NCBI GenBank assembly: GCA_013205335.1
Contig: JABMNB010000311.1
Span: 1 to 12,080 of the forward strand
DNA length: 12,080 nucleotides
Reading direction: 5' to 3'
From: Rhodospirillales bacterium
GTDB taxonomy: Bacteria > Pseudomonadota > Alphaproteobacteria > Reyranellales > Reyranellaceae
A program made the position numbers and the translations under genes. Shown here piece after piece: positions 1 through 7,153 of this stretch. The notes under the pieces are model-generated. The model was not told the DNA's origin, ran no database searches, and worked only from the letters and a program-made list of their open reading frames with translations. Position 1 is the stretch's first letter. Each line of letters starts with the position of its first letter.

Positions 1-140
1 CGCTCGGCGTCCGACAGCTTCAGTCGACCATTCAGCTGGGCCTTCATGATCCGGTTTTCGGCCGCCAGGTATTCGTTCCGCCCCAGCAACTCCTGGTCCA
101 CCGTCCCCGTCACGTAGGCTAGGATGCGCGCCCAATCCAT
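1..140 (-). CDS. Transposase with integrase-type core, N-terminal part only (runs off left edge)
   Basis: The minus strand reads open for 46 codons from an ATG at 140 to the window edge, starting MDWARILAYVTGTVDQELL and continuing through a Glu/Asn-rich helical stretch (NEYLAAENRI) to KLSDAER. I recognise this from memory as the N-terminus of a family of integrase-core (DDE) insertion-sequence transposases common in Bradyrhizobium-type genomes, where it precedes a helix-turn-helix and the rve catalytic domain. Neither of those domains is inside the window, so intactness cannot be judged. A purine-rich stretch (GGGGACGG) lies just before the ATG and could act as ribosome binding site. The gene is transcribed outward, away from the metabolic genes, and marks the left border of the island. 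The IS family assignment is uncertain. Confidence 0.6.
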   Translation of the reverse strand, partial: MDWARILAYVTGTVDQELLGRNEYLAAENRIMKAQLNGRLKLSDAE

Positions 141-357
141 AACCGTCCCCTGGCTTCCCCGGCGACGGCATCAAGGGCCGTCCGAAAAATTGGAACGGGC
201 CACCTCAGGCATTGCTATCCGACCCCACCCAACTCATTGGTTTCTCGGCCGTTTCTATTTTTTGACCTCACGGGTTCACCTTTGCGGCGTTATCGGCGCT
301 TGCCATATCTTCGCGTCGGAGGGTACCGTTGGAGACTCGCCGCGAAGGAAGAGCGCG
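141..357. other. Intergenic region between transposase and first amidase module; probable IS end
   Basis: This 217-base stretch separates two divergent genes and no coding sequence in it is convincing. Read on the minus strand, a TGAGGTGGCCCG stretch (207 back to 196) has the TGA...CCC look of some insertion-sequence ends, so the IS may finish near 207; this is inference. A motif at 159-190 recurs near the other transposase (see findings). On the plus strand a TTGACC (262-267) could be a -35 box for the amidase genes, but no good -10 sits at the right distance. The promoter for the amidases should be here but I cannot place it. Confidence 0.35.
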
Positions 358-576
358 ATGCCCGCACCAAATCCCAAAATCAGTCGTGACGATTTCGAAG
401 CGTTGGTCCGCAGAAGTGGCTTGCCGCTGAGCGAGTCCCAGAAAAGCGAGCTCTATGGGGCTTATGGCTACGTCGAGGCGATTGCCGAGCGGGTCCGCGC
501 CGGTGGCATGCGGCCGCGCGAGGTCGAGCCTGCGGTGATCTTCAAGCCGGCGGCCAAGACAGGGGGATCGCCATGA
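358..576 (+). CDS. AtzG-like small amidase partner (DUF4089-type), 72 aa
   Basis: The gene encodes a small, mostly helical protein containing FEALVRRSGLPL (13-24), an ELYGAYGYVEAIAERVR stretch (31-47) and a C-terminal EPAVIF (57-62). This pattern and size match AtzG, a small protein that binds and stabilises the amidase AtzE in the cyanuric acid pathway. The start at 358 is chosen because GAAGGAAGAG precedes it at good spacing; the same frame is open back to 124, but that part reads like non-coding sequence. Its stop overlaps the amidase start as ATGA, implying translational coupling and equal amounts of the two subunits. A role as non-catalytic partner of the 573-1958 amidase is inferred from family and context. 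It is probably cytoplasmic, since no signal peptide or membrane segment is visible. Confidence 0.75.
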   Translation: MPAPNPKISRDDFEALVRRSGLPLSESQKSELYGAYGYVEAIAERVRAGGMRPREVEPAVIFKPAAKTGGSP

Positions 577-1958
577 CCAGCATTCCCACGATTGCTGGCG
601 CCGCGGCGGCGATAGCTGAGGGCCGCCTCTCGCCGGTGGCGTTGACGGAGGCGTGTCTCGAGCGCATCGACCGGCACGAGCCGAAGCTCAATTCCTTCAT
701 CCGCCTCGAGCGCGAGCGGGCCCTTGCCTCGGCGCGCGCTGCCGAGGCCGAGATCAAGGCGGGACGGCGACGCGGGGCTCTGCATGGCATCCCTTTTGCG
801 CACAAGGACATTTACGAGACCGCGGGCATCCCGACGACGTGCCACTCGAAGCTGCTGCAGGACTACGTGCCGGCGCGTGACGCATTCACGGTCGCAAGAC
901 TGGCCGAGGCCGGGATCGTCATGCTCGGCAAGCTCGCGACGCACGAGTTTGCGGTCGGTGGGCCGAGCTTCGATCTGCCCTGGCCGCCGGCGCGCAATCC
1001 CTGGGCGAGGGAACACTTTCCCGGAGGCTCGTCGAGCGGCACCGGGGCGGCCGTGGCAGCCGGCTTCGTGCTCGGTGGGACTGGCTCGTGCACGGGCGGC
1101 TCGATCCGCCTGCCGGCCGCCTACTGCGGGCTCGCCGGCATCAAGCCGACCTACGGCCTCGTCAGTCGCACCGGCATCCAGCCGCTGGCCTTCACGCTCG
1201 ACCATTCCGGCCCGCTCGCCTGGACCGTCGAGGACTGCGCGATACTGCTGCAGGCAATGGCGGGCCACGATCCCGCAGATCCCGCGAGCGCCAAGGTGGC
1301 GATCCCCGACTATCGGGCGGGACTCGATGGCGGCATCAAGGGCCAACGCATCGGCGTCATCCGCCACTTCTTCGAGAAGGATATGAAAGTGGCGCCCGAG
1401 GTCGGAGCCGCGATGGAGGCCTCGATCGGGGTCCTGCGCCAGCTCGGTGCATCGGTTCGCGACGTGACGCTGCCGCAGCTGCAGGACTGGAACGCCTGCG
1501 GCTGGCTGATCCTCGTTGCCGAGGCCTATACCGTGCACGAGCCGTGGCTGCGCACGCGGTATAACGACTACGGCAAGAATTTCCGCGACCGGATTGGACT
1601 AGGCGCATTCTTCACGGCGGCGGACTATATCAGCGCGATCCGGTTCCGCCGCGAGCTACAAGAGAAAATGGCCAAAGTCATGACCGAGGTCGACCTCTTG
1701 GTGCTGCCGACGGCGGCGGTCCCGGCGCCTCGCCTCACCGAGGTAGGGAGCTACAGCTCCTTCGAGACGCCAAACTTCACCATGCCGTTTAACATCTCTG
1801 GCCTCCCCGCACTTGCGCTGTGCAACGGCTTCAGTGGGACTGGCCTGCCGCTGTCGCTGCAGATCGTCGGCCGGCCGTTCGAGGACGCGCTGGTGCTCAG
1901 AGCGGGCCACGCCTACGAGACGGCAACATCGTGGAAAGAGCGTCGGCCAGCGCTTTAA
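573..1958 (+). CDS. Amidase-signature hydrolase, AtzE-like (461 aa)
   Basis: This is a full-length amidase-signature enzyme hydrolysing a carboxamide or related C-N bond to release ammonia or an amine. The Ser-cisSer-Lys triad is visible: Lys78 in FAHKDIYE, cis-Ser153 in GGSSSGTG and nucleophile Ser177 in TGGSIRLP. The 24-residue spacing from cis-Ser to Ser is the usual one. The residue before TGGS is Cys173, where most members have Asp (the paralogue at 2306 has SDTGGS). The C-terminal part carries the usual NISGLPALALCNGF and LPLSLQIVGRPFED blocks. The ATG is preceded by AGGGGGATC and overlaps the stop of the AtzG-like gene. Pairing with an AtzG-like protein favours the AtzE branch over GatA, but the natural substrate is unknown. 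There is no signal peptide, so it acts in the cytoplasm, presumably on what the neighbouring transporter imports. Confidence 0.88.
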   Translation: MTSIPTIAGAAAAIAEGRLSPVALTEACLERIDRHEPKLNSFIRLERERALASARAAEAEIKAGRRRGALHGIPFAHKDIYETAGIPTTCHSKLLQDYVPARDAFTVARLAEAGIVMLGKLATHEFAVGGPSFDLPWPPARNPWAREHFPGGSSSGTGAAVAAGFVLGGTGSCTGGSIRLPAAYCGLAGIKPTYGLVSRTGIQPLAFTLDHSGPLAWTVEDCAILLQAMAGHDPADPASAKVAIPDYRAGLDGGIKGQRIGVIRHFFEKDMKVAPEVGAAMEASIGVLRQLGASVRDVTLPQLQDWNACGWLILVAEAYTVHEPWLRTRYNDYGKNFRDRIGLGAFFTAADYISAIRFRRELQEKMAKVMTEVDLLVLPTAAVPAPRLTEVGSYSSFETPNFTMPFNISGLPALALCNGFSGTGLPLSLQIVGRPFEDALVLRAGHAYETATSWKERRPAL

Positions 1959-1963
1959 GGGAT

Positions 1964-2052
1964 CCCGCAACAATAAGTGCAATGCCGGGCGTGCTGGCAA
2001 CCATCGAATTCCCACGCTTTCCGCCATGGAGTGACGCACTTATTGTTGTGGG
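1964..2052. repeat. 89-bp element bounded by 17-bp inverted repeats
   Basis: CCCGCAACAATAAGTGC (1964-1980) is matched in reverse complement by GCACTTATTGTTGTGGG (2036-2052), with 16 of 17 positions complementary in DNA. The odd pair is G-T, so in RNA all 17 positions could pair, enclosing a 55-base loop. The element begins five bases after the stop of the first amidase and ends 50 bases before the second small gene. It has no U-tract, so it is not a classical terminator. It could be an mRNA processing or stability element between the modules, a spaced operator, or a small mobile element (MITE-like). No target-site duplication is visible at its flanks. Confidence 0.7.
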
Positions 2053-2102
2053 TGCCCATAGCGGCTGCAGCAGAGTTTCCAGGTCGACAAACGGGAGTGA
2101 CC

Positions 2103-2309
2103 ATGTCCAAGAAAATCGAGCGATTGGTCAAGGAGCAGGCTGCGACGTGGTCGACCGTGAAGCCGCCCAACTCGGCCGGCGAGGAGTTCGCCACGGGACT
2201 TGGCGACGTGCTGCGCGGCTTCGAGAAACTGCGCGGAGAGCTGGCTTTCGAGGACGAGCCATCGAGCTTCGAGGCGGCGTTGCAGGAGACCAAGGAGAGA
2301 AACCCATGA
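2103..2309 (+). CDS. Small protein preceding second amidase, possible diverged AtzG-type subunit (68 aa)
   Basis: This is a short, charged, soluble protein starting MSKKIERLVKEQ. Its C-terminal part is acidic (FEKLRGELAFEDEPSSFEAA, 40-59) and contains an EPSSF that recalls the EPAVIF end of the upstream AtzG-like protein. Overall similarity to that protein is otherwise slight by eye, so family membership is an inference. A GGGAGTG lies just before the ATG; the open frame continues back to 1977 but that part overlaps the inverted repeat and reads as non-coding. The stop overlaps the next ATG (ATGA), exactly as in the first module. The likely role is a stabilising or accessory partner of the 2306-3748 amidase. 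It could also be an unrelated small protein that only shares the position. Confidence 0.6.
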   Translation: MSKKIERLVKEQAATWSTVKPPNSAGEEFATGLGDVLRGFEKLRGELAFEDEPSSFEAALQETKERNP

Positions 2310-3748
2310 AGAAGCCTCGACAGGTGCCGTCGCCGCTGACGCAGTTGACGCTGGTTGAAGCCTGCGACGGGGTCGCCAAGGGCGAGATCAGCTCGGTCGA
2401 TCTGACGAAGGCTGCGCTTTCGGCCTTCGATGCCGGCGACAAGGCGATCAACTCCGCCATTGCGCTCGATCGCGACGAGGCCCTTGCTGCCGCCGAGGGT
2501 CTCGACAAGCTGCGCAAGGCGGGACGGACATTGGGTTGCCTGCACGGCGTGCCTTTGGCACACAAGGACATGTACTACCGGGCCGGCAAGCCCTGCACAT
2601 GCGGCTCGAAAATCCGCAAGGACTTTCGGCCAACCTACACGGCGACGGCGATCGAGCGCCTCGAGCAGGCGGGCTCGGTGACACTCGGCACTCTCAATAT
2701 GGCGGAGTTCGCGCAAAACCCGACGGGCCACAACGCGCACTTCGGCCATTGCCACAATCCCTGGGGGCTCGACTACTGCACCGGCGGATCCTCGTCGGGC
2801 TCAGGCGCGGCGGTCGCTGCCCGCTTCATCTACGGCGCGCTTGGCTCCGATACCGGCGGCTCGATCCGGCTGCCCGCCTCGATCTGCGGGGTGACGGGAA
2901 TCAAGGCCACGCAGACCCGCGTCTCGCGTCACGGCGCCATGCCGCTCTCCTTCAGTGCCGACAATGTCGGGCCGCTCGCCCGGACTGCGCGCGACTGTGC
3001 TCGCCTGCTGCGCGTCATCGCCGGGTATGATCCGGCCGATCCGACATCCTCCAGCGAGCCAGTTCCGGATTACGAGGCCGCCCTCGATGGCGATATCCGC
3101 GGCATGGTCATCGGCTTACCTACCAATTTCTTTTTCGATGGTGCCGATCCTGAGGTGCAGCAGGCCTTCGACGCCGCCATGCGGGTTCTGGAAGCGCGCG
3201 GCGCGCGTACAGTCAAGATCGCGATCCCACACATGGACGCGATCAATACCTATGTGTCGGTCATCTCGCGCGTCGAGGGCGCCACGATCCACGCGGAATG
3301 GATGCGCGGGCGGCCGCAGGACTACGCGATCCACCTCAGCGGCCGGCTCTATGCCGGCTTCGGCATTCCGGCCGTGCATTATCTCGAGGCACTCTCGCGA
3401 CGGGGGCCTATTCTGCGGGCGCTCGGCCGGGAGGTTTTCAGCAAGGTCGACGTGTTTGCGACGCCGACGCTGCGCCTGAAAGTCCCGACGCTTGCGGCCA
3501 CCGACATCGATGCCGATACACCCGGCGCGGTCGAGGCTTTCACCGCCGTTTCGATCAACACGCGTGCCATCAACTACATGGGGCTTCCGTCGGTCAGCGT
3601 TCCCTGCGGCTTCGACAGCAATGGCTTGCCGATCGGCGTCCAGATCCAGGGGCGTCCCTTCGGCGAGGGCCGCATTCTGCGGTTGGCGGACGCCTATCAG
3701 CGCGATACGGACTGGCACAAGCGGCGACCAAAACTTGCTGCGGGCTGA
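2306..3748 (+). CDS. Amidase-signature hydrolase, second paralogue (480 aa)
   Basis: This is a complete amidase-signature protein with Lys87 (LAHKDMYY), cis-Ser162 (GGSSSGSG) and nucleophile Ser186 in the standard SDTGGSIRLP block. The C-terminal half has the expected NYMGLPSVSVPCGF and LPIGVQIQGRPFGEG blocks. It resembles the first amidase along its length but is clearly diverged, so this is not a recent duplication. The start at 2306 has AAGGAGAG upstream and overlaps the small gene's stop; the frame stays open back to 1820, but that stretch lies over the end of the first amidase and the inverted repeat and is rejected. It should act in the cytoplasm on an amide, ureide or carbamoyl compound, perhaps the step before or after the first amidase. 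Its specificity cannot be read from the sequence. Confidence 0.87.
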   Translation: MKKPRQVPSPLTQLTLVEACDGVAKGEISSVDLTKAALSAFDAGDKAINSAIALDRDEALAAAEGLDKLRKAGRTLGCLHGVPLAHKDMYYRAGKPCTCGSKIRKDFRPTYTATAIERLEQAGSVTLGTLNMAEFAQNPTGHNAHFGHCHNPWGLDYCTGGSSSGSGAAVAARFIYGALGSDTGGSIRLPASICGVTGIKATQTRVSRHGAMPLSFSADNVGPLARTARDCARLLRVIAGYDPADPTSSSEPVPDYEAALDGDIRGMVIGLPTNFFFDGADPEVQQAFDAAMRVLEARGARTVKIAIPHMDAINTYVSVISRVEGATIHAEWMRGRPQDYAIHLSGRLYAGFGIPAVHYLEALSRRGPILRALGREVFSKVDVFATPTLRLKVPTLAATDIDADTPGAVEAFTAVSINTRAINYMGLPSVSVPCGFDSNGLPIGVQIQGRPFGEGRILRLADAYQRDTDWHKRRPKLAAG

Positions 3749-3824
3749 CCGTCGGATGACCTCTCGCGGGCACCAGCGCGGGGGCCGGCCTGCCATCGAA
3801 ACGATGTCGGTGCGCTGACGGCTC
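3749..3824. other. Intergenic gap between convergent operons; no clear terminator
   Basis: The 76 bases between two stop codons should end transcription from both sides. The only tidy hairpin is a 5-bp stem, CATCG-AAA-CGATG (3794-3806), with no T-run on either side. Termination here may be Rho-dependent, or the two transcripts may overlap. Confidence 0.3.
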
Positions 3825-4780
3825 TCAGCCGGGCGGGGCCGCGAAGGCGGCATTGAGATCGGCGTCGAGCGCTGCCAGCTGGTTGGCGTCGAGCGCGCGC
3901 AGCGGTCGGCGGACCGGACCCGCTGCCAAACCCAGCCGATGGCACCAGTGCTTTAAGGCGGCGTTGATCGGCTGCCCGCGCATGAGTGGGGTTTGTATCC
4001 AACGGCCGTAGACACGCCGTAGCGGCTCGAGGCGCGCATGCCCCGCGAGCATGGCAGCGAGCCGGCCATTGCGATGGTCCTCGAAGTAGCCGTGGATCAG
4101 CGGCAACGCGGCCGTCTGGTAGAGATAGGGCTCGGGGTCGGCATAGAGGACCTGGGCATTGAAGCGCTGCAGGTTTGAAAGGGCGTGGTCCTCGTAGGGA
4201 TCACAGATCGCGACGACATCGCCACACTCGGCGCGCAAGGCCGCGATTGCGTCACCGTTGCGGGTGCATTTCACGGCGTGGATGCGACCCTCCTCGGCGA
4301 GCCGGCGAATGACGGCGCTCGGATAGCCGCCGCTCTGCGCCTCGCTGTCGAAGAGCACGAGGCGGCATTCGACGGCGTCGGCGATCATGCGCACCATGTC
4401 GGCCAACTCGTAGCCGGAAAAGAGGCCGGGTGGGCGCATCAGCACGACGTGATCGGCGCCGCTCGATGCGGCATGGCGCGAAAGTTCCAGGGTCTCACCG
4501 ACGCTGCCATGCGTGGTGACTACGCCGATCGCCATCGCGCCTTCGGCGGCTGCGACCATCGTCTCGAGGATCTGGCGGCGTTCGGCCATGGAGAGCGACC
4601 AGCCCTCGCCCATCAAGCCATTGCAAAAGAGGCCGGCGAGGCCGAGCGCGCGGAAATGGCGGACGTTGGCGGCAATGCCGGGAGGTCGAGGCTTTCGTCG
4701 GCGCGAAACGGGGTTGGCACCGCCGCCCAGATGCCCCTGGGCCAGCCGACCTCGCGACGATTACCAGCGTTGTTTTGCAT
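3825..4780 (-). pseudogene. DapA/NAL-family (dihydrodipicolinate synthase-like) aldolase, interrupted by a frameshift
   Basis: The product is a TIM-barrel class I aldolase-type protein. From an ATG at 4780, one frame gives GIWAAVPTPFRADESLDL, the classical N-terminus of the family. The rest (AANVRHFRALGLAG, CNGLMGEGWSLS, then on to the stop at 3825) is in another frame. Restoring one base between about 4672 and 4686 joins them into a 318-residue protein of normal family length. The Schiff-base lysine is present (VKCT, about residue 171), but Phe144 (VLFDSE) replaces the catalytic Tyr and GLMGE replaces GTTGE. True DapA activity is therefore unlikely; a lyase or retro-aldolase role in catabolism fits better. 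The gene is last in the transporter/carbamoylase operon, 32 bases after its neighbour. Either it is inactive or the missing base is a sequencing error; without the N-terminus the 3' part (3825-4616) would lack the first strand of the barrel. Confidence 0.8.
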
Positions 4781-4812
4781 GCATCGGCCTCTGCATCGCC
4801 GAAAGCTTCGCG

Positions 4813-6057
4813 TCAGCAGTTGGCGCGCCGGACAGCCGCATTCAGCAGCAGGTTGGCGCCCGGCACCGTTCGGCTGCGCTCGATGTACTCGTTCGTGTTG
4901 TGGCTGATGCCGTCGCGGCAGGGCGTGAATATCATGGCGGTGGGTGTCAGCTCGGCGACGGCATAGGCGTCATGGCCCGCCTGGCTCAGCATCTCGCGGT
5001 AGGGCAGGCCGAGCTCGGTGGCGGTGTCCTTGAGCAGCGCGAGCCATTCCGGAGCAAACAGCGAGGTGCCCCAGCTCCATCCCTCGGTCAGCGTAGTCGC
5101 GACCTTGGCTTTCACCTCGACCTCGACCACCGCCGCCCTGATGGCCGCATACATGCGATCGAAGCCCGCCGGATCGGGGTGACGGAAGTCGATCAGCAAC
5201 CGAACCTTCTCGGGCACGATGCCCGCCAGATTGGGAAAGCATTCGATGCGCGGGGCGATGGTGCGGTTCTGCTCGGCGGCAAAGGCGAGGCCGACGTCGT
5301 TGACGGCTGCAATGAGATAGTCGGCGCCGACCACCGCGTTTCGCCGCTCTAGCATGGGCGCGCCGCCGGCATGGCTGGTCTCGCCCTCGATGTCGACACG
5401 CATGGCGAGCGTCTTGTAGCCGCCGACGACGATGCCGATGTCGGGGCCTTCGCGATCGAGATGCCGCGCCTGCTCGATGTGCAGCTCCAGATAGCAGTCG
5501 AGGGCACGATTGCCGAGCGGGGCCTTGCCGGCATAGCCGATGCGCTCGAGCTCATCGCCGAACCGCAGGCCGTCGTCGTCTCGGGTGTCCTGCACTTGCG
5601 CGGCGGGAAGCTTGCCGGCGAACGAAAGCGAGCCCATCAGCGGCGGGGTGAAGCGGGCACCTTCCTCGCTGGTCCAAACGATTACCTCGATCGGTCGGCG
5701 AGTGGCGATGGCACGGTCGTTGAGCGTTCGAATGGCCTCGAGGCCGCACATCACTCCCAGCACACCATCGTAGCGGCCGCCGCAGATCTGCGTATCGAGA
5801 TGGCTGCCGATGGCAACGGGTGGCAGGCTTGGATCGGTGCCGGCGCGGCGCGCGAAGATGTTGCCGATAGGGTACACCTCGACCGTGCAGCTAGCCTCGC
5901 GCGCCCAGCCGACGAACAGGTCGCGCACCTGCTGATCCTCGCGCGACAGGGCCAGACGGCGCAGGCCCGTGTCGCGAAACCGGCCGATCTCGGCCGACCG
6001 CTCCAACGTCTCCCACAGGCGATCGGCGTTGATCTCGAGAGTGTTGTTGGGGCTCAT
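4813..6057 (-). CDS. M20-family zinc hydrolase, hydantoinase/carbamoylase (N-carbamoyl-L-amino acid hydrolase-like), 414 aa
   Basis: This is a cytoplasmic two-metal amidohydrolase of the family containing N-carbamoyl-L-amino acid hydrolases, allantoate amidohydrolases and beta-ureidopropionases, which remove a carbamoyl or ureido group. Expected metal ligands are all present: His86 (GSHLD), Asp97 in GGRYDGVLGV, Glu132 in WTSEEGARF, His193 in ELHIEQ and His386 in GISHNTNE. The dimerisation/substrate His229 (TSHAGGAPM) and GHDA (361-364) are also there. The length is normal for the family. The ATG at 6057 has CCGGAGAA upstream; the frame is open to 6156, but that would overlap the ATPase gene. 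It sits directly after the transporter genes, suggesting that the imported compound or its first product carries a carbamoyl, ureido or amide group. Substrate choice within the family cannot be decided from these motifs. Confidence 0.88.
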   Translation of the reverse strand: MSPNNTLEINADRLWETLERSAEIGRFRDTGLRRLALSREDQQVRDLFVGWAREASCTVEVYPIGNIFARRAGTDPSLPPVAIGSHLDTQICGGRYDGVLGVMCGLEAIRTLNDRAIATRRPIEVIVWTSEEGARFTPPLMGSLSFAGKLPAAQVQDTRDDDGLRFGDELERIGYAGKAPLGNRALDCYLELHIEQARHLDREGPDIGIVVGGYKTLAMRVDIEGETSHAGGAPMLERRNAVVGADYLIAAVNDVGLAFAAEQNRTIAPRIECFPNLAGIVPEKVRLLIDFRHPDPAGFDRMYAAIRAAVVEVEVKAKVATTLTEGWSWGTSLFAPEWLALLKDTATELGLPYREMLSQAGHDAYAVAELTPTAMIFTPCRDGISHNTNEYIERSRTVPGANLLLNAAVRRANC

Positions 6058-6127
6058 GGCGTTCTCCGGTTCGGCTCGATATTTCGATCGTTCTTCGCTG
6101 TCTGCAGGCGACCGTCGCGTCGGCGGC

Positions 6128-7153
6128 TCAGACCGGCGCCGGCCCAACCCTGACACAGCGCGCCATGCGGGTCGGGCTCAGCCAGACCTCCGCCGGCACG
6201 GCTTTCGTGCAGATGGCTTCGGCATGTTTGCAACGCGGGGCAAAGGTGCAGCCGGGCGGCAAGTCGAGCAGGTTGACCGGCGTGCCGGGGATCGCCTCCA
6301 GCCGGCGGCCACGCATGCCGCCGAGCACGGTCGACGCCAGCAGGCCTTGCGTATAGGGGTGCTGCGGCTCGCGAATGATGGCGCGAACCGGCCCGGTCTC
6401 GACGAAGCGGCCGGCATACATGACGGCGATGCGGTCGGAGATCTCGACGGCGACGCCGACATCGTGCGTGACGAACAGCACCGCCATGCCGAGCTCGCGC
6501 TGCAGCCTGCGCAGCAATTGCAGTATCTGGATCTGCACCGTGGCATCGAGCGCCGTCGTCGGCTCGTCGGCGAGCAGTAGGCTCGGCCGGCAGGAGAGCG
6601 CGAGGGCGATCATGGCGCGCTGGCGCATGCCGCCCGACATCTCATGCGGGTAGTTGTCGAGGCGGCGCGCGGGCGAGGAGATCTGCACCATATCCAGAAG
6701 CTCGAGGGCACGCTTGCGTGCGTCGCTCCTCGACAAGCCGTCGTGCTGGATGACGGTCTCCATGATCTGGTTGCCGATTGTGAAGACGGGGTCGAAGGCG
6801 GTCATCGGCTCCTGAAAGATCATAGCGACTTTCGACCCGCGCAGATCGGTGAGCTCCGCCCGGCTAAGGCCCATGACATCCAGACCACCGATGAGGATGC
6901 GGCCGCTGAGCTGGCTGCGGCGCGGCGGCAGCAGGCGCATGAGCGCTCGCAGCGTGACACTCTTGCCGGAGCCCGATTCGCCCAGAATGCAGAGCACCTC
7001 GCCCGGCGCGAGGGTGAAATTGACACCGTTGACCGCGCTGATCGTGGTTTCGTGGCTGATGAATCGGACCTGCAGGTCCTCGACGCTGACCAGCGGATCG
7101 CTGCGGGTCGCCTGGGCGCCGCGGGAGGGGCTTGAGACGGCGGTGGCGGTCAT
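6128..7153 (-). CDS. Dpp/Opp-type ABC transporter ATPase, D-type (341 aa)
   Basis: This is one of two ATPase subunits powering a dipeptide/oligopeptide-type importer at the inner face of the membrane. Visible motifs are Walker A GESGSGKS (58-65), Q-loop Gln114 (FQEPMTAFDP), signature MSGGMRQR (172-179), Walker B LLLADEP (192-198) and switch His230 (VTHD). The C-terminal oligopeptide-ABC extension is present, with PGCTFAPRC and four cysteines (302, 308, 315, 333). In related DppD proteins such cysteines have been linked to an iron-sulfur cluster. FQEPMTAFDP and IGNQI are typical of the D rather than the F subunit. Its ATG overlaps the stop of the upstream ATPase gene by ATGA, so translation is probably coupled and the two form a heterodimer. 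The carbamoylase gene follows after 70 bases. Confidence 0.92.
   Translation of the reverse strand: MTATAVSSPSRGAQATRSDPLVSVEDLQVRFISHETTISAVNGVNFTLAPGEVLCILGESGSGKSVTLRALMRLLPPRRSQLSGRILIGGLDVMGLSRAELTDLRGSKVAMIFQEPMTAFDPVFTIGNQIMETVIQHDGLSRSDARKRALELLDMVQISSPARRLDNYPHEMSGGMRQRAMIALALSCRPSLLLADEPTTALDATVQIQILQLLRRLQRELGMAVLFVTHDVGVAVEISDRIAVMYAGRFVETGPVRAIIREPQHPYTQGLLASTVLGGMRGRRLEAIPGTPVNLLDLPPGCTFAPRCKHAEAICTKAVPAEVWLSPTRMARCVRVGPAPV

Noticed and set aside
124..357. Upstream in-frame extension of the AtzG-like gene
   Set aside because: The added residues are Arg/His/Trp-rich without family similarity, and a good ribosome binding site precedes the ATG at 358.
1820..2305. Upstream in-frame extension of the second amidase
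   Set aside because: It overlaps the end of the first amidase in another frame, the inverted repeat and the small gene; the family N-terminus starts at 2306 with its own ribosome binding site.
3794..3806. CATCG-AAA-CGATG hairpin as a terminator
   Set aside because: The stem is only five base pairs and no T-run follows on either strand.
4185..5352. Overlapping plus-strand open frames opposite the DapA-like and carbamoylase genes
   Set aside because: No recognisable family, low-complexity composition, and the opposite strand has clear motif-bearing genes.
4813..6156. Longer N-terminus for the carbamoylase, starting at 6156
   Set aside because: It would overlap the end of the D-type ATPase gene and adds an Arg/Ser-rich stretch unlike the family; the ATG at 6057 has a good ribosome binding site.
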